Shown: in pieces, positions 33,080 to 44,635 of the stretch
How the letters are laid out: every line of letters begins with the position of its first letter
Position numbering within the stretch: position 1 is the first letter of the stretch
From: Asterias rubens
Taxonomy: Eukaryota > Echinodermata > Asteroidea > Forcipulatida > Asteriidae
NCBI RefSeq assembly: GCF_902459465.1
Contig: NC_047068.1
Location: 372,001-436,000 of the forward strand
Reading direction: 5' to 3'
DNA: 64,000 nt
Made by a program: the position numbers and the translations under genes
The notes under the pieces: generated by a model
Databases searched by the model: none
Seen by the model: only the letters and a program-made list of their open reading frames with translations
What the model was told of the DNA's origin: nothing

Positions 33080-33880
33080 TGCTCTGCGATGCTAGCGAAT
33101 GTGCTTACGAACGGAAATATTGAACAGTCGCTCAAACTTCGCCACATTCGCCACTAATTCACTACGTCCACAAGTCATTCTCCACCTCCTTACGAAGATC
33201 GGACACTAAATGCTGCTTTTACACGGCGAATATGCCAGCGAAAATATGCTATCGGAAGGAAACATTTGACAATCGCTCAAGCTTCGCAATATTCGCCGTG
33301 TCTTCGTAAGCGTTAATAACAAATTCAGAAACTTCACAAATTATTCCCCACCTCCTTACACGAAGATCACTCAATTGACAAACCGGTTTGTAAATTTCAG
33401 CGAATGGTGCGAAGACGGTCATTCGGCGTGATTTTCGTAAGCATTGGTAACGTTGGTAAGGCGTGCGTAAGCGTTTGCAACGTTCGCAAAGGTATTGGCA
33501 AGCGTTGGTAAGCATTCGTAATTATTCGTAAGATATTGGTAAGAAGAGGGCCGACCGAGGACGATCGAGCTGGTGAGACCGAGATGCAAATAGTCACTTT
33601 TCAACCGCCATTTTGGACGAATTTAACGCGAAATTCAAATATTCAAATATTCACATTCGCCACTCTGTGAGAAGGGGCAATACGAAGCGCTTCCGTACAT
33701 TCAGCGAATGTTGTGAAGACGGTAATTCGCCATCGATTTGCGTAAGTATTTGGTAAGCCATTGGTACTGTTGGTAAAGCGTGCGTATTATGCGTAAGATA
33801 TTGGTAAGGAGGGGTTTAGGGACGACCGAGAACATATTCACTATCAAATCGCAACATTTGGGCGAGTTCATCGCGAATTT
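33080..33880. repeat. Internally repetitive TTCGxAAG region
   Basis: Three loosely similar blocks (about 33080-33300, 33300-33600, 33650-33880) share acctccttac(ac)gaagatc, gcgaatgttgtgaagacggt and many ttcgtaag/ttggtaag words. No coding potential recognised. Confidence 0.6.
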
Positions 33881-33929
33881 CAAACATTCATTTTCGCCCA
33901 AGTGTGAGAGTAGCATTAAGACACACGAG

Positions 33930-34520
33930 TTATCAAAACTGGGGAACATTGTGTGCCCCCCCCCCCCCCCCAATCCCAGGATTGAGGGCAATGACGGGAA
34001 ACAGGGTTTGGTCTTACACAGTGCAAAACATGAGTTTCATGATAAAGGTGGACCAGAGACACGGCACACGGGGGACATTTGATATTGTGTCCCCACCCCT
34101 CGAAAATGTAGTGGGGTGGGGTAGGGAGACATGGCCCTTCCATTCTTTCAAGGGGGAGGTGCAAATCTGTCAACGATGGAGCATGCGTGTGAGAAGCCTT
34201 TACGGCATGAGTGCGGGCCCGATCAAGGGCCCGGGAAAATTTAAATTGCAATATAGGGACAATTTTGAGGGGAAATTTGATAAGTGTCCACCACCCTTCA
34301 AAAAGTTGTGTTATCCTTTGCCCCCGGGATTAATGCACATGGTGCGACACAGGGTTTGGTCTTACACAGTGCAAAACTAAGGCTTCATGATAAAGGTGGT
34401 CAAAAACATGGCAAGGGCAGGGAGGGATGGCAACAACTTGATATTGTGCCCCCCCCCCCTTCAAAAGTGTGTGTGTGTGGGGGGGGGGGGGGCTTGTCCC
34501 CCTGTCCCTCCCCTGATTGA
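33930..34520. repeat. Tandem duplication of about 350 bp with C/G runs
   Basis: cagggtttggtcttacacag, tgcaaaac and tcatgataaaggtgg occur at about 34002 and 34350. Each is followed by a C-run or G-run and a cccccacc segment. Open frames here shadow the repeat. Confidence 0.75.
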
Positions 34521-35465
34521 CGCCCATGGTGTTAAGCACACTTCTCGGGGTGGCTGTCTTTTGTAGTCTAAGAAAACTCATTGATTGGAATTTAAATGGT
34601 ACAAACACAGAAACATATGTTGGTCCACAGTTGTTGATGTAAAAATTCTACAATTTGGGGGAAGTCTTTTCAGAGATAATACCGCTTGTCAAGAGGAAAC
34701 ACACTAACAAACATGAAGTTGCTTTCTAGCGTGGGAATTTATCCATATCAACACATTCAGCAACGAATTGTGTATTCTGTACAACATTTCATTAATACAT
34801 TTACAAATACTCTATATAGGTTAGACAGGTAGAGATTACCTTATTGGGTATTGGGTGCAAAACAGATAGAGTATCAATGCAATAGTGCAAGGGATCAGCA
34901 CAGTATATTCTCCACCATTCAGTAAAATAAATATTAACTGAAATAAAATACCAATTAAAAATGAAGAACATCAAACTGATTTTTACATTAGAGTCCAAAA
35001 AAAATCAAACCATTGAGCAAATCTACGGATGAAGATGGATTGTGTGAACAATGGAGAAGCTATAAATGACTCAAACCAAAAATCGAGTTATCCAGACTGT
35101 ACCTTGCCAGGATTGTACCAAATTGTAGGGGGGGGGGCTACATCACTGCATACAAAACTTTAAAATATAAAGTAAGCTAATAATTCAAAGTAAATATATT
35201 TGACATTGGAATATCAGTTAGGATTGACGCCAGAATGGAATAAGTTAAAAGAAACTGAACAATTACCTATTTACATAAAGCCCCAATACCGGGCACTATG
35301 TTTTCTTTCCATGGTACTTACATTTTTGAATACTTATTTTGTTAAAGGGCTTGTGTACGCTTAGTAATGACTCTGAGAATTAACACCAATTAAAACTTAC
35401 TTGGTTAGAAGCAGCTTTGGATACTATAAAGCATTTTGAAAACACCATTTTGGTGTCCATTGTCT
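34521..35465. other. No gene seen
   Basis: AT-rich spacer without recognised repeats except a G-run at about 35130. Confidence 0.45.
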
Positions 35466-35852
35466 TTAAAGGCAGTGGACACTATTGGTAGTTACTCAAA
35501 ATAATTATCAGCATAAAACCTCACTTGGTAACGAGTAATGGGGAGAGGTTGACAGTATAAAACATTGTGAGAAACGGCTCTCTCTGAAGTGGAGTAGTTT
35601 TCGAGAAAGAAGTAATTTTCCACGAATTTGATTATGAGACCTCAAGTTTAGAATGTGAGGTCTCGAAATCAAGCATCTGAAAGCACACAACTTCGTGTGA
35701 CAGGGGTGTTTTTTATTTCATTCATATCTCGTAACTTCGACAACCAATTGAGCTCAAATTTTCACAGGTTTGTTATTTTATGCATATGTTTAGATATGTT
35801 TAGTGAGCAGACTGGTCTTTGACAAATACCGATAGTGTCCACTGTCTTTAAA
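35466..35852. mobile_element. Family-A MITE
   Basis: tttaaaggcagtggacacta to gatagtgtccactgtcttta, full length. Confidence 0.92.
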
Positions 35853-35879
35853 GAGACGTACTTGAACAATGTTGGAGGA

Positions 35880-36110
35880 AAATACTGAAGTTATTAATTT
35901 TGGTTTTTACCCATACACCGATGTGTGTTAATTCTCAGTACATGTACTTTCCCGAGTCCTGTGAAAAACTATCACAGGCATGTTACTCGGGTGTGATTCG
36001 AACCTATGACCCTTGCAATTCTAGAGCAGTGTCTTACCAACTGGACTAACGAGGTTGCCCGGTAGCTAGAGGCAGTTCGAATCCTATGTTTTGGCAGCGT
36101 TAAAGTTGTG
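35880..36110. mobile_element. tRNA-like SINE of a second family
   Basis: The minus strand reads ggttagtccagttggtaag-like A box and catgggttcgaatcacac-like B box. On plus the visible words are gtgtgattcgaacctatgac and cttgcaattctagagcagtg. Preceded by tacaccgatgtgtgtta. Confidence 0.7.
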
Positions 36111-36177
36111 ATTGACTTAATAAAGAGCTTTGTTATTTCAAAAGGTGGTTGCGTTTAGAGACTGCTGTAAATCTGCT

Positions 36178-36361
36178 GCAATAGACCGATCCAGTAGGCT
36201 CCGCCCACGACGCACGTGTGAGCAAGAACACGTTGGGCTCTCCAATGCCTTTCTGCACAACTCTGCTGCACGCGCCATAATACGCGCACGCATGTCGGAC
36301 CTTATTTGCGTTGTGATTGGTCAATACGCAATGGGGCGGAGCTTAGTGGATCGATCTATTA
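36178..36361. mobile_element. 184-bp TIR element
   Basis: Left aatagaccgatccagtaggc..tccgccc is inverted at right as gggcggagcttagtggatcg..atctatt, about 27 bp with a few mismatches. No target duplication is evident. Confidence 0.7.
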
Positions 36362-36972
36362 TGACCACGCAGGAAGAATAATCTGTAGTTGGGTTCCACA
36401 ATAAATTTTTGGGGAATAAAAACTGAATTGATGATCCTCAAAATGCTTTTATATACTATAGAAAGCTGCTGTACTTCTAACCGAGTAAATTTTGTTGCCA
36501 TTAAATTTAGGAGCGATTACAAAAACTGACACCTTCCGTTTAAACACACACACAAAGGATCTGTTCACAAAGATATACAAATTTACAAATATACAATTAG
36601 ATTGTAGATACTTAATCACAAGGAAATCATGTGATCTAAAAAGGTACAGTAATAAGGTGATTGTGTCTGTCCCTGCATGTGGTAGACTTGTGGCAAGTCT
36701 CCCCGATTTTCGCAACACTGGCGGTATTCTCGTCAGACTGCTGGCCCCGCAAGGCTACTGCTCTCACGACTACGAAGAAGTAGTCGGCAGCCGACAGCTT
36801 CGCGCGAGAGCAGTGATCTCACACGAGCAGTATTCGATCGCAGAAACCTGAATCATTACGCCACCACAACGACTCGACTATCTCGCTGCAACAGACAGAC
36901 CAAGGGTTTAAGTAATTGGGCCCTGTGTCTATTGGATCAACACAAATGAATCAAAGTGAGCCGACAGTTAGT

Positions 36973-37710
36973 TAAAGACTCTGGACACTATTGGTAATTG
37001 TCAAAGACCAGCCTTCTCACTTGCCGTATCTCAATATATGCATGAAATAACTAACCTGTGAAAATTGAGGTTGATTGGTCTTCGAACTTGCGAGATAACT
37101 ACGAAAGAAAAAAACACCCTTGTCACACGAAGTTGTTTGCTTTCAGATGCTTGATTACGAGACCTCAAATTCTAAACTTAAGTAAGCTTGGGCGATATCA
37201 CGCTATTATCGAATATCGCGATATTAATTTGGAAAAGATTTCGATATCGGATGGATTTGGTTTTAATCGAAATATCGATATATCGCGATATATCACGATA
37301 ATCGCGATAGCTGAGACATCTTGCACCCCATAGGTTTGGAGTAAAACCAGAAGAATAGGTCATTAGAACACCTCTCTTAAGCTATGACTGTCTCTTCTAC
37401 AACTTTCACTTGAAGTTTGAAGACTGATGATGTCAAATTTCATTAATCGCGATTATATCGAATATCGCGATATATTGTCAGCGATATATTGGAATAAAAT
37501 AAATCGATATCGCCCAAGCTTAAACTTAAGGTCTCAAAATCAAATTCGTGAAAAATGACTTCCGTCTCGAAAACAACGTCACTTCAGAGGGAGCCAAGTC
37601 TCACAATGTTTTATACTATACCAACCTCTCCCCATTACTCGTTACCAAGTAAGGTTTTATGATAATAATTATTTTGAGTAATTACCAACATGTGTCCACT
37701 GCCTTTAAAT
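36973..37710. mobile_element. Family-A MITE interrupted by the 340-bp element
   Basis: The left part 36973-37182 and right part 37523-37710 together make one family-A copy (ctggacactattggtaattg to gtgtccactgcctttaa). Confidence 0.85.
37183..37522. mobile_element. 340-bp hAT-like MITE nested in a family-A MITE
   Basis: Ends TAAGCTTGGGCGATATC and its inverse; exact 8-bp duplication AACTTAAG at 37175-37182 and 37523-37530. The interior is dense in ATATCGCGATAT palindromes. The GGGCGATAT ends resemble hAT elements of other animals. Confidence 0.9.
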
Positions 37711-37721
37711 CAAATCTCTTT

Positions 37722-38020
37722 CAGGGATGAGAGTCATTGCTCACAAAAAGCTCTGAAACTACACATGTTGGATACAAATTCTGCTGATGTATATTTATGG
37801 CTTTTCCACCTGTACGGTAACACCTGGAGTTATAGATTCCACTGAGCTTTTAGGAACAGTGTTCTCAGCACTAGAGAAGTAGATCAAAAAGCAGGTTTTT
37901 GTTATATTATAGAAAAAGTAACAGCAGAATTTCTTCACCAGGCTGACTTAAAAAGTCTGAATTCAGATAAAAGTCTGACAAATCTCATCCCTGCTCTTTT
38001 CGACAAATTCTACAAATAAT
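37722..38020. mobile_element. hAT-like MITE with CAGGGATGAGA ends
   Basis: CAGGGATGAGA at left and TCTCATCCCTG at right, with CTCTTT next to both ends. A diverged relative lies at 55787-56055. Confidence 0.78.
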
Positions 38021-38263
38021 TGGGTTGAACAAAAAAACGAGCAGGACTTAAACCACCGACCTCTGGATTAATTCCCGGTGCTCTACAAACTGAGCTGAAG
38101 TGATCTCGCTATTTGGTCAATATCTTTGTCTGGGGGTGTCAGTCAGAGGTTGTTTAACCTGACGAAGGACATCCTGAATCTGTGAACACACCAGATTCCT
38201 TTTGGTAAAAGCCCTCGGTGGTGTTTATAGTCAAGACATGCTCACACACCTGGGCCCAATTTC

Positions 38264-38501
38264 ATAGAGCAGCTAAGCACGAAAAATTGCTACGCATAAC
38301 ATTTCTTCCTTGATAAAACAGGATTACCAACCCAATTTCCATTTGTTGCAAATTGCTTGTTACTGGTATTTAGCTGTTGTTTGCTTACCTGAAAATCACA
38401 TGGTAATTTGTTGGTAAAAATCTTGTTTTTATCAAGGCAAATATTTCATGCTAAGCAATTTTTGTGCTTTATAGCAGCTGTATGAAATTGGGCCCTGACT
38501 A
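38264..38501. mobile_element. Family-C MITE
   Basis: gcccaatttcatagagcagc to agctgtatgaaattgggccc, with inverted inner arms. Lies just past the WDR90 stop. Confidence 0.9.
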
Positions 38502-38522
38502 GCTCAATGGTTACCGTTCCAT

Positions 38523-38677
38523 TTACACCACAACCTCCCACACCAGTATCTGATTGTATGCTACAGTGAAGACCTGTTTGCCAGAGGGTGTAAAGCGGAC
38601 AAGCTGAACGGCATCATTGTGTCCGACAAAGTCTTGGAAACTACTCTCATGATAGTCAACCACCTTGAGAAGCCGCT
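38523..38677 (-). CDS. WDR90: WDR90 last exon with TAA stop
   Basis: Acceptor TTTTTTTTTCCAG. It encodes RLLKVVDYHESSFQDF, then the WD40 strand pattern FVGHNDAVQLVRFTPSG...QILVWEV and TAA at 38523-38525. The WE in VWEV stands for the usual WD. Confidence 0.9.
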
Positions 38678-40241
38678 CTGGAAAAAAAAAGATATCAAAC
38701 AAGTGTTTCAGTGTAATAGATGTTAAATCTGTACATGTATATAGGATTTGAGGCATTAAATGGTGAGGTATCAATATTTATTTGGTTTACGGTAACACCA
38801 TGTGTGTATCTACTTGCCAGGTAGAGTATTTTTGTTCTTAGAGAACTGTCTTTCTTTATTCTACTACTGTGGAGTAGATTTATCGGATGTTCGAGAGACT
38901 TCTCAGTTCTGAAAAGAACTGTCCTGTTAAAACTACTACCCAGGCGGAAGGTATACGAAATTGGCTGGGACTACTACTTTAGCTTATAGGATCGTAATTA
39001 CTACCGCAGAGTCAGTTCTTGAATTGTTCTCAACTTTCGACTAGCTTGATCTAGTCATCGTCAGGAGACTAAAGAGATAAGAGAGAAGTGGGCTTATTTA
39101 AAGGGATTCGGAGGATCCAGTGCAGACAGTTATCTAAGAACAAACTCTACCTGGCAAGTAGATACACACATGGTGTTACCGCAAAACCAAATATATATAG
39201 ATGTTAAATCTGCATGGGGATAACAAATATTAATTTTGATTTTTGTTGTACCCTCATACACCGATGTGTGTTAGCACTGTATACTCAGTACTCTGAACAA
39301 ATCACAGGCATTTTACTCAGGTGAGATTCGCACCCACGACCCTTGCAATTCTAGAGCACCAAGATTGGCAGTAGCCAGAGGCAGTTTAAATCCTATGTTT
39401 TTAGAAGCGGGTATCGCAATAATATAATAGACATGATAGATATTAAATTTGTGTCTGGAAAAAAGATGATTAACTTTAGTTTTACCTTTACACCAATGTG
39501 TGTAAGCACGAGCTTTTCAGTGGTTCAGTCAAAAAGGACAGATTTTCCGGTTATCAGCAATAGAAGATTAATGACTTGATTCACGTTTCGTCATTACCCA
39601 ATTGATCTTTCATGCGCCATTTTGGGAATAACTTTCCCTGAGCTTACTTGGAAGTGGGCGTTTTAGGAGATGTACCAGATGTATGCAAATTGACTCCCCC
39701 AAAAAGCAGACCTTCGGCAGGTAGTGGCAGCAGGTGGCTTTAAAGACATTGGACGCTATTGGTAATTGTCAAAGACCAGTCTTACATGGTGTATCTCAAC
39801 CATTGTCAACACATGCATAAAATAGCAAACCTGTGAAAATTTGAACTCAATTGGTCGTTGAAGTTGCGAGATAATAACAAAAGAAAAAACCACCCTTGTC
39901 ACACGAAGTTGTGTGCTTTCAGATGCTTGATTTCGAGTCCTCAAAATCTAATTCTGAGGTCTCGAAATCAAATTCATGGAAAATTACTTCTTTCTCAAAA
40001 ACTGCGTCACTTCAGAGGGAGCTGTTTCTCACTCATCTTGAGTACGAAACAATTATTTTGAGTAATTACCAATAGTCTCCAATGCCTTTAAACCTCTCCT
40101 CTAACAAACAACAAACAACTACAACAAACAACAACCCAGTTAAAATGTCAACTCACCGGCTGTGCCGACTGCAATGAGGTGCCCTTGTGGGCTAACATCC
40201 AGTGTTGTAGCCCAGTGGGTCAATGCTGTGCTGCGTACAAC
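38523..40241 (-). CDS. WDR90: WD repeat protein 90, C-terminal two exons only
   Basis: WDR90 (POC16) is a centriole-lumen and microtubule-associated protein. It has a CFAP20-like N-terminal domain followed by many WD40 repeats. Two exons remain visible: 40241-40157 and 38677-38523, joined in phase (G|AG). They encode ALTHWATTLDVSPQGHLIAV and DFVGHNDAVQLVRFTPSGKQ, ending QILVWEVVV then TAA. The human C-terminus reads FAMSLSLSPGTHLLAVG, DFAGHDNAVHLCRFTPSA and NEILVWEVPGL, so the match runs to the stop with nearly the same end. These are the last one or two WD40 blades. The expected upstream segment (human VGPGVYKEVIIYNL) was not found between 40.25 kb and CENPP. This is therefore either a gene with very long introns that I failed to resolve, or a truncated fragment. 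Confidence 0.85.
38790..39200. repeat. Dispersed repeat GGTAACACCATGTGTGTATC
   Basis: A nearly complete copy: ggtaacaccatgtgtgtatc, ttgccaggtagagtatt, gaactgtcctgttaaaacta, tgatctagtcatcgtcagga. The same words occur at 28930-29130, 29465-29650, 57040-57350 and 6940-7060. It is probably a transposon family whose ends I could not fix. Confidence 0.75.
39215..39425. mobile_element. Second-family SINE, decayed
   Basis: acaccgatgtgtgttagcac, ggtgagattcgcacccacga, cccttgcaattctagagca. Confidence 0.7.
39740..40092. mobile_element. Family-A MITE
   Basis: taaagacattggacgctatt to aatagtctccaatgccttta. It occupies part of the last WDR90 intron. Confidence 0.87.
40157..40241 (-). CDS. WDR90: WDR90 penultimate exon
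   Basis: Acceptor TTTGACAG, donor GTGAGT, 85 nt. It encodes VVRSTALTHWATTLDVSPQG and HLIAVGTA, and starts in phase 0. Confidence 0.85.
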
Positions 40242-40867
40242 CTGTCAAACAGAAGTCATTCTCAATGTTTAAATAATAATAATAATACTTCTCAATGTTT
40301 AAATGATTTTTGGGGTTGAACAAAGAATTGACTTGAGTGGGATTCGAACCAACAACCTCCGGATTAACGTGCAATAAAACCAAATACCAACTTGATATAA
40401 AACAAATCAATCACAAATTTTGATGATGCTTGTACAAAGCTTTTTTCCCCCACTATTACAAATAAAAATCATATCCACTTTTTGGTATGACTTAATTTTC
40501 ACATTTTCGAGGTAACTTTGATAGAAATGTGTTTTTAAGAGTCAGTTCAGGTAAATAATTGATATAGTTGCTCACGGTCAAAAAATGAATTTTTTTTATA
40601 CTTTGTGGGTGAAAGGGCCTTGGGGTGCAAGTAAACAAAATTGCATTTTCAATTCTATATATAGCCCGTTGCCATGGTTACGGCTCATATTGTGTTTTTT
40701 TGCCATTTTAGGCCGATTTTGGGGTCTGAAAAACTGGTTTTTAGCTCATATTTACAACTCCACCCCACCAAAATGCAAAATTATTTCAAAAAACCTTATA
40801 TATCACTACAAAGTATCATCCTTGGCCTTCTTTGAGAAAAAAAATTATTGCTTTAAATATCACCCTT

Positions 40868-41095
40868 GTGCTATTTTCTTATGGTTTCATCAAATTTTGC
40901 CTTAAAATGTTTACTAGGCTATAGTCTTATTGTTTCATCAAATTTTGCCCAATTTTTTTTACTAGGCTATAGTCTTTTGTTTCATCAAATTTTGCCCAAT
41001 TTTTTTTTACTAGGCTGTAGTCTTATGGTTTCATCAAATTTTGCCTTAAAATGTTTACAAGGCTATAGTCTTATGATTTCATCAAATTTTGCCCT
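40868..41095. repeat. Short tandem array, five units
   Basis: The words ggtttcatcaaattttgcc and actaggctatagtcttatg recur five times, about every 50-58 bases. The phrase aaggctatagtcttatgatt resembles the 2.2-5.75 kb array unit, suggesting common origin. Confidence 0.85.
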
Positions 41096-41349
41096 AAAAA
41101 TAATGTGTAAAAGGTGTTATATATTTCAAGTTTGGTTTTGTGTGTACGAAAATAAAGGCTAACTTTTAGGGTCGAAGACTAATATCTCATTATTACTTGA
41201 GTCGCCAACTTGGCCGCCATATTTAAACACAGTGCAGCAATGGGAGTGTATTATTTTGTACACCTAATTTCATATGCGCAAAAATACTTGGCTAAAAGCG
41301 ACTTAATACATACCCAATTGCATTGTAGTTAAACATGGTGGCCTGAGGG

Positions 41350-41445
41350 TCCATCTTAACCCGATGGAACCCACCCCCACACTGTAGGGGGGCTAACATT
41401 GGTCCTTATAGTGTGGGGGTGGGTTCCATCGGGATAAGATGGGCC
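41350..41445. repeat. Long hairpin, about 33-bp stem
   Basis: cccgatggaacccaccccca at left pairs with gggggtgggttccatcggga at right, separated by about 25 bases. An 18-base G run follows at about 41462. Confidence 0.85.
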
Positions 41446-41803
41446 TTCAATATTTGAATTGTGGGGGGGGGGGGGGGGGGTTGATGCAAATAAAACACAA
41501 GTTACAAGGAGAGTCCTGTTCAATTTTTTATTGAAAATTTTGGCCAAAAAAAAAAGCAGAGTCGTGCAAACACCTGTGCCTGTCGGTGGACCCCCTCGGC
41601 CACCTGGAACTTGTGATGGTCTTAAGGTCCAAGTGCAATGGTTGATATGTTCTCTGTTCAGTGAAGTTCAATTAGATGCGCTACTAGTGGTTTTGTAACA
41701 ACGATGTACTGTCTTACAAATCTATCGAGCTAGACGCAATTTAGCGCTTTGTTTTAGACGCAGAACTGCTGAGCAGAAGGTAGTTGTTGCTTGCTTAAAT
41801 GAA

Positions 41804-42154
41804 ATGGTGCCCTCAAGAGTGCTTAGGATTTCACCGATTGTGGTTTCGCAACCAAGCTGCACTGGTGGTGCCAAGAGGTGTCAACGCTTGTTCCAATGGG
41901 ATCCTAACTTGACAGATGATGACAACTTCTATCCAGATGATGATGTGCTGGTCGGAGAAACAAGTTCTATAATGGCCAGTAATTTAGTTACCAATTGTGT
42001 GGTAAGCAAGTCGCAAAAATTCTTCGGAAAAGTCCTGACGTATTACACAAACGTCACAAATTTGTTCAACAGTTTGAGCATGATAAGTAGTGATTTTTTC
42101 TCACTGCACGTTTGCCAACAAATGATTCCGGAGATGACATTGGATCAATTTTAA
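41804..42154 (+). CDS. Hypothetical open frame, 116 residues
   Basis: A plus-strand frame outside any repeat I recognise, with a mixed composition and not a low-complexity one: an acidic patch (DPNLTDDDNFYPDDDVL), several Cys, and an N-glycosylation-like NVTN. No splice context, no family match and no Kozak signal beyond GAAATGG. It may be a relic or chance. Confidence 0.25.
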   Translation: MVPSRVLRISPIVVSQPSCTGGAKRCQRLFQWDPNLTDDDNFYPDDDVLVGETSSIMASNLVTNCVVSKSQKFFGKVLTYYTNVTNLFNSLSMISSDFFSLHVCQQMIPEMTLDQF

Positions 42155-42229
42155 GTCTACCATCCATAAAGAACATGTAAATTGACCAAGTATTTCAACA
42201 GGGCTAAAATTAAGCGTGATAATATCACC

Positions 42230-42980
42230 ACTCATAGACAGTATGGGTCGTCACCAAACATGTCTTATTGTAGAGAATACACAACAGCAATGAAAGTATG
42301 GGTAATTCAAAACACAGGTGAAAGTGTAGAGAATACGCAAGACCAGGGGAATTATGGGTAATTCAAAACACAGGTGAAAGTGTAGAGAATACGCAAGACC
42401 AGGGGAATTATGGGTAATTCAAAACACAATGAAAGTGTAGAGAATATGCAACACCAGGGGAAGTATGGGTAATTCAAAACAGAATGAAAGTGTACAAAAT
42501 AGGCAACACCAGGGGAAGTATGGGTAATTCAAAACACAGGTGAAAGTGTAGAGAATACGCAACACCAGGGGAAGTATGGGTCATTCAAAACAGAATGAAA
42601 GTGTACAAAATAGGCAACACCAGGGGAAGTATGGGTAATTCAAACACAGGTGAAAGTGTAGAGAATACGCAACACCAGGGGAAGTATGGGTTATTCAAAC
42701 ACAGGTGAAAGTGTAGAGAATACGCAACACCAGTAACAGTATGGGTAATTCTCCACACATGTGAAAGTGAAGAGCATACGCAACACCAGGGGAAGTATGG
42801 GCAACTCAAAACACAGGTGAAAGTGTAGTGAATACGCTACACCAGGGGAAATATTGGTAATTCAAACACAGGAGAAAGTGTAGAGAATAAGCAACACCAG
42901 GGGAAGCATGGGTCATTCAAAACACAGGTGAAAGTGTAGAGAATATACGCAAAACCAGGGTAAGTATGGGTAATTTAGTA
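42230..42980. repeat. 56-58-bp tandem array, about 12 copies
   Basis: The unit contains GTGAAAGTGTAGAGAATACG, CAACACCAGGGGAAGTATGG and GTAATTCAAAACACA, with small indels between copies. It shares word order (caccag/aagtatg/gggtaa) with the 51-bp array 600 bp away, so the two may be relatives. Confidence 0.95.
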
Positions 42981-43062
42981 ATGAAATATTTACTCATCTA
43001 CAACAGTTTTAATTAAATACACCTTAAATGTTGTGTCAAATTTTCTTTGACACCTAATGAAC

Positions 43063-43290
43063 CTATTTAGACACTAAAGTGTCACCTATTTCAGACATGC
43101 AACTCTGTATTTTGACCAAAAACAAAAGAAAAACTATTTTTTCCAGAAACAGGCACAGCAGGATTTTGTACTGTGTTTTATTTGTCTTTGACACCAAAGT
43201 GTCACCTATTTCAGACATGCAACTCTGAATTTTTGCAAAAGATTTGACGTTTCCAGAAACAAGCACAGCAAGATTTTGTACTGTGTTTTT
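43063..43290. repeat. Tandem duplication of about 120 bp
   Basis: aaagtgtcacctatttcaga, catgcaactctg and ttttgtactgtgtttt appear twice in the same order (about 43075-43180 and 43195-43290). Confidence 0.85.
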
Positions 43291-43569
43291 TTAATTTACA
43301 ATGGCTGAGAAAACCAAACCATAAAATCAGCTGACCAGCTGAAAAGTTGCCTGGCTGCTAATTGCTGATGTATGAGATGGGCGAAAACCCCCCTAAAAGC
43401 CATAAGGGGAAAAAAGGGGGGGAAAATTCCCATGCCGGCTCCACTATATGGCAACCAAGTTTGTCAACTCCATGACATCAGCACACCTAAATTGAATGGC
43501 CTAAATGAATAGTGAGTGAAACATAACTACGTACAACTAAGCCTTTGGCTTATCAATTTGGAATTTTGA

Positions 43570-44635
43570 TTTGAATGATTCACCACACAAGGAAAGTATG
43601 AATGATTCACCATGGGTAAATATAGGTAGATCACCACACAAGGAAAGTATGAATGATTCACCATGGGTAAATATAGGTAGATCACCACACAAGGAAAGTA
43701 TGAATGATTCACCATGGGTAAATATAGGTAGATCACCACACAAGGAACGTATGAATGATTCACCATGGGTAAATATAGGTAGATCACCACACAAGGAAAG
43801 TATGAATGATTCACCATGGGTAAATATAGGTAGATCACCACACAAGGAAAGTATGAATGATTCACCATGGGTAAATATAGGTAGATCACCACACAAGGAA
43901 AGTATGAATGATTCACCATGGGTAAATATAGGTAGATCACCACACAAGGAACGTATGAATGATTCACCATGGGTAAATATAGGTAGATCACCACACAAGG
44001 AAAGTATGAATGATTCACCATGGGTAAATATAGGTAGATCACCACACAAGGAAAGTATGATTGATTCACCATGGGTAAATATAGGTAGATCACCACACAA
44101 GGAAAGTATGAATGATTCACCATGGGTAAATATAGGTAGATCACCACACAAGGAAAGTATGAATGATTCACCATGGGTAAATATAGGTAGATCACCACAC
44201 AAGGAAAGTATGAACGATTCACCATGGGTAAATAGAGGTAGATCACCACACAAGGAAAGTATGAATGATTCACCATGGGTTAAATTAGGTAGATCACCAC
44301 ACAAGGAAAGTATGAATGATTCACCATGGGTTAAATTAGGTCGATCACCACACAAGGAAAGTATGAATGATTCACCATGGGTTAAATTAGGTAGATCACC
44401 ACACAAGGAAAGTATGAATGATTCACCATGGGTAAATATAGGTAGATCACCACACAAGGAAAGTATGATTGATTCACCATGGGTTAAATTAGGTAGATCA
44501 CCACACAAGGAAAGTATGATTGATTCACCATGGATAAATATAGGTAGATCACCACACAAGGAAAGTATGAATGATTCACCATGGGTAAATATAGGTAGAT
44601 CACCACACAAGGAAAGTATGAATGATTTACCACAC
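43570..44635. repeat. 51-bp tandem array, about 21 copies, open in three frames
   Basis: The unit is built from GATTCACCATGGGTAAATAT, AGGTAGATCACCACACAAGG and AAAGTATGAAT. Because 51 is a multiple of three and the unit has no stop in three of its frames, long open frames result: 43571-44716 on plus (SPWVNIGRSPHKESMND repeated), and 43537-44694 and 43527-44276 on minus. The copies are nearly identical and there is no splice context or family match. I treat this as a satellite and not a gene, but plus-strand coding cannot be excluded. Confidence 0.95.

Noticed and set aside
34000..34520. Overlapping open frames of 78-158 residues
   Set aside because: They follow the C/G runs and duplicated cassette, change frame between copies, and have compositions set by homopolymers.
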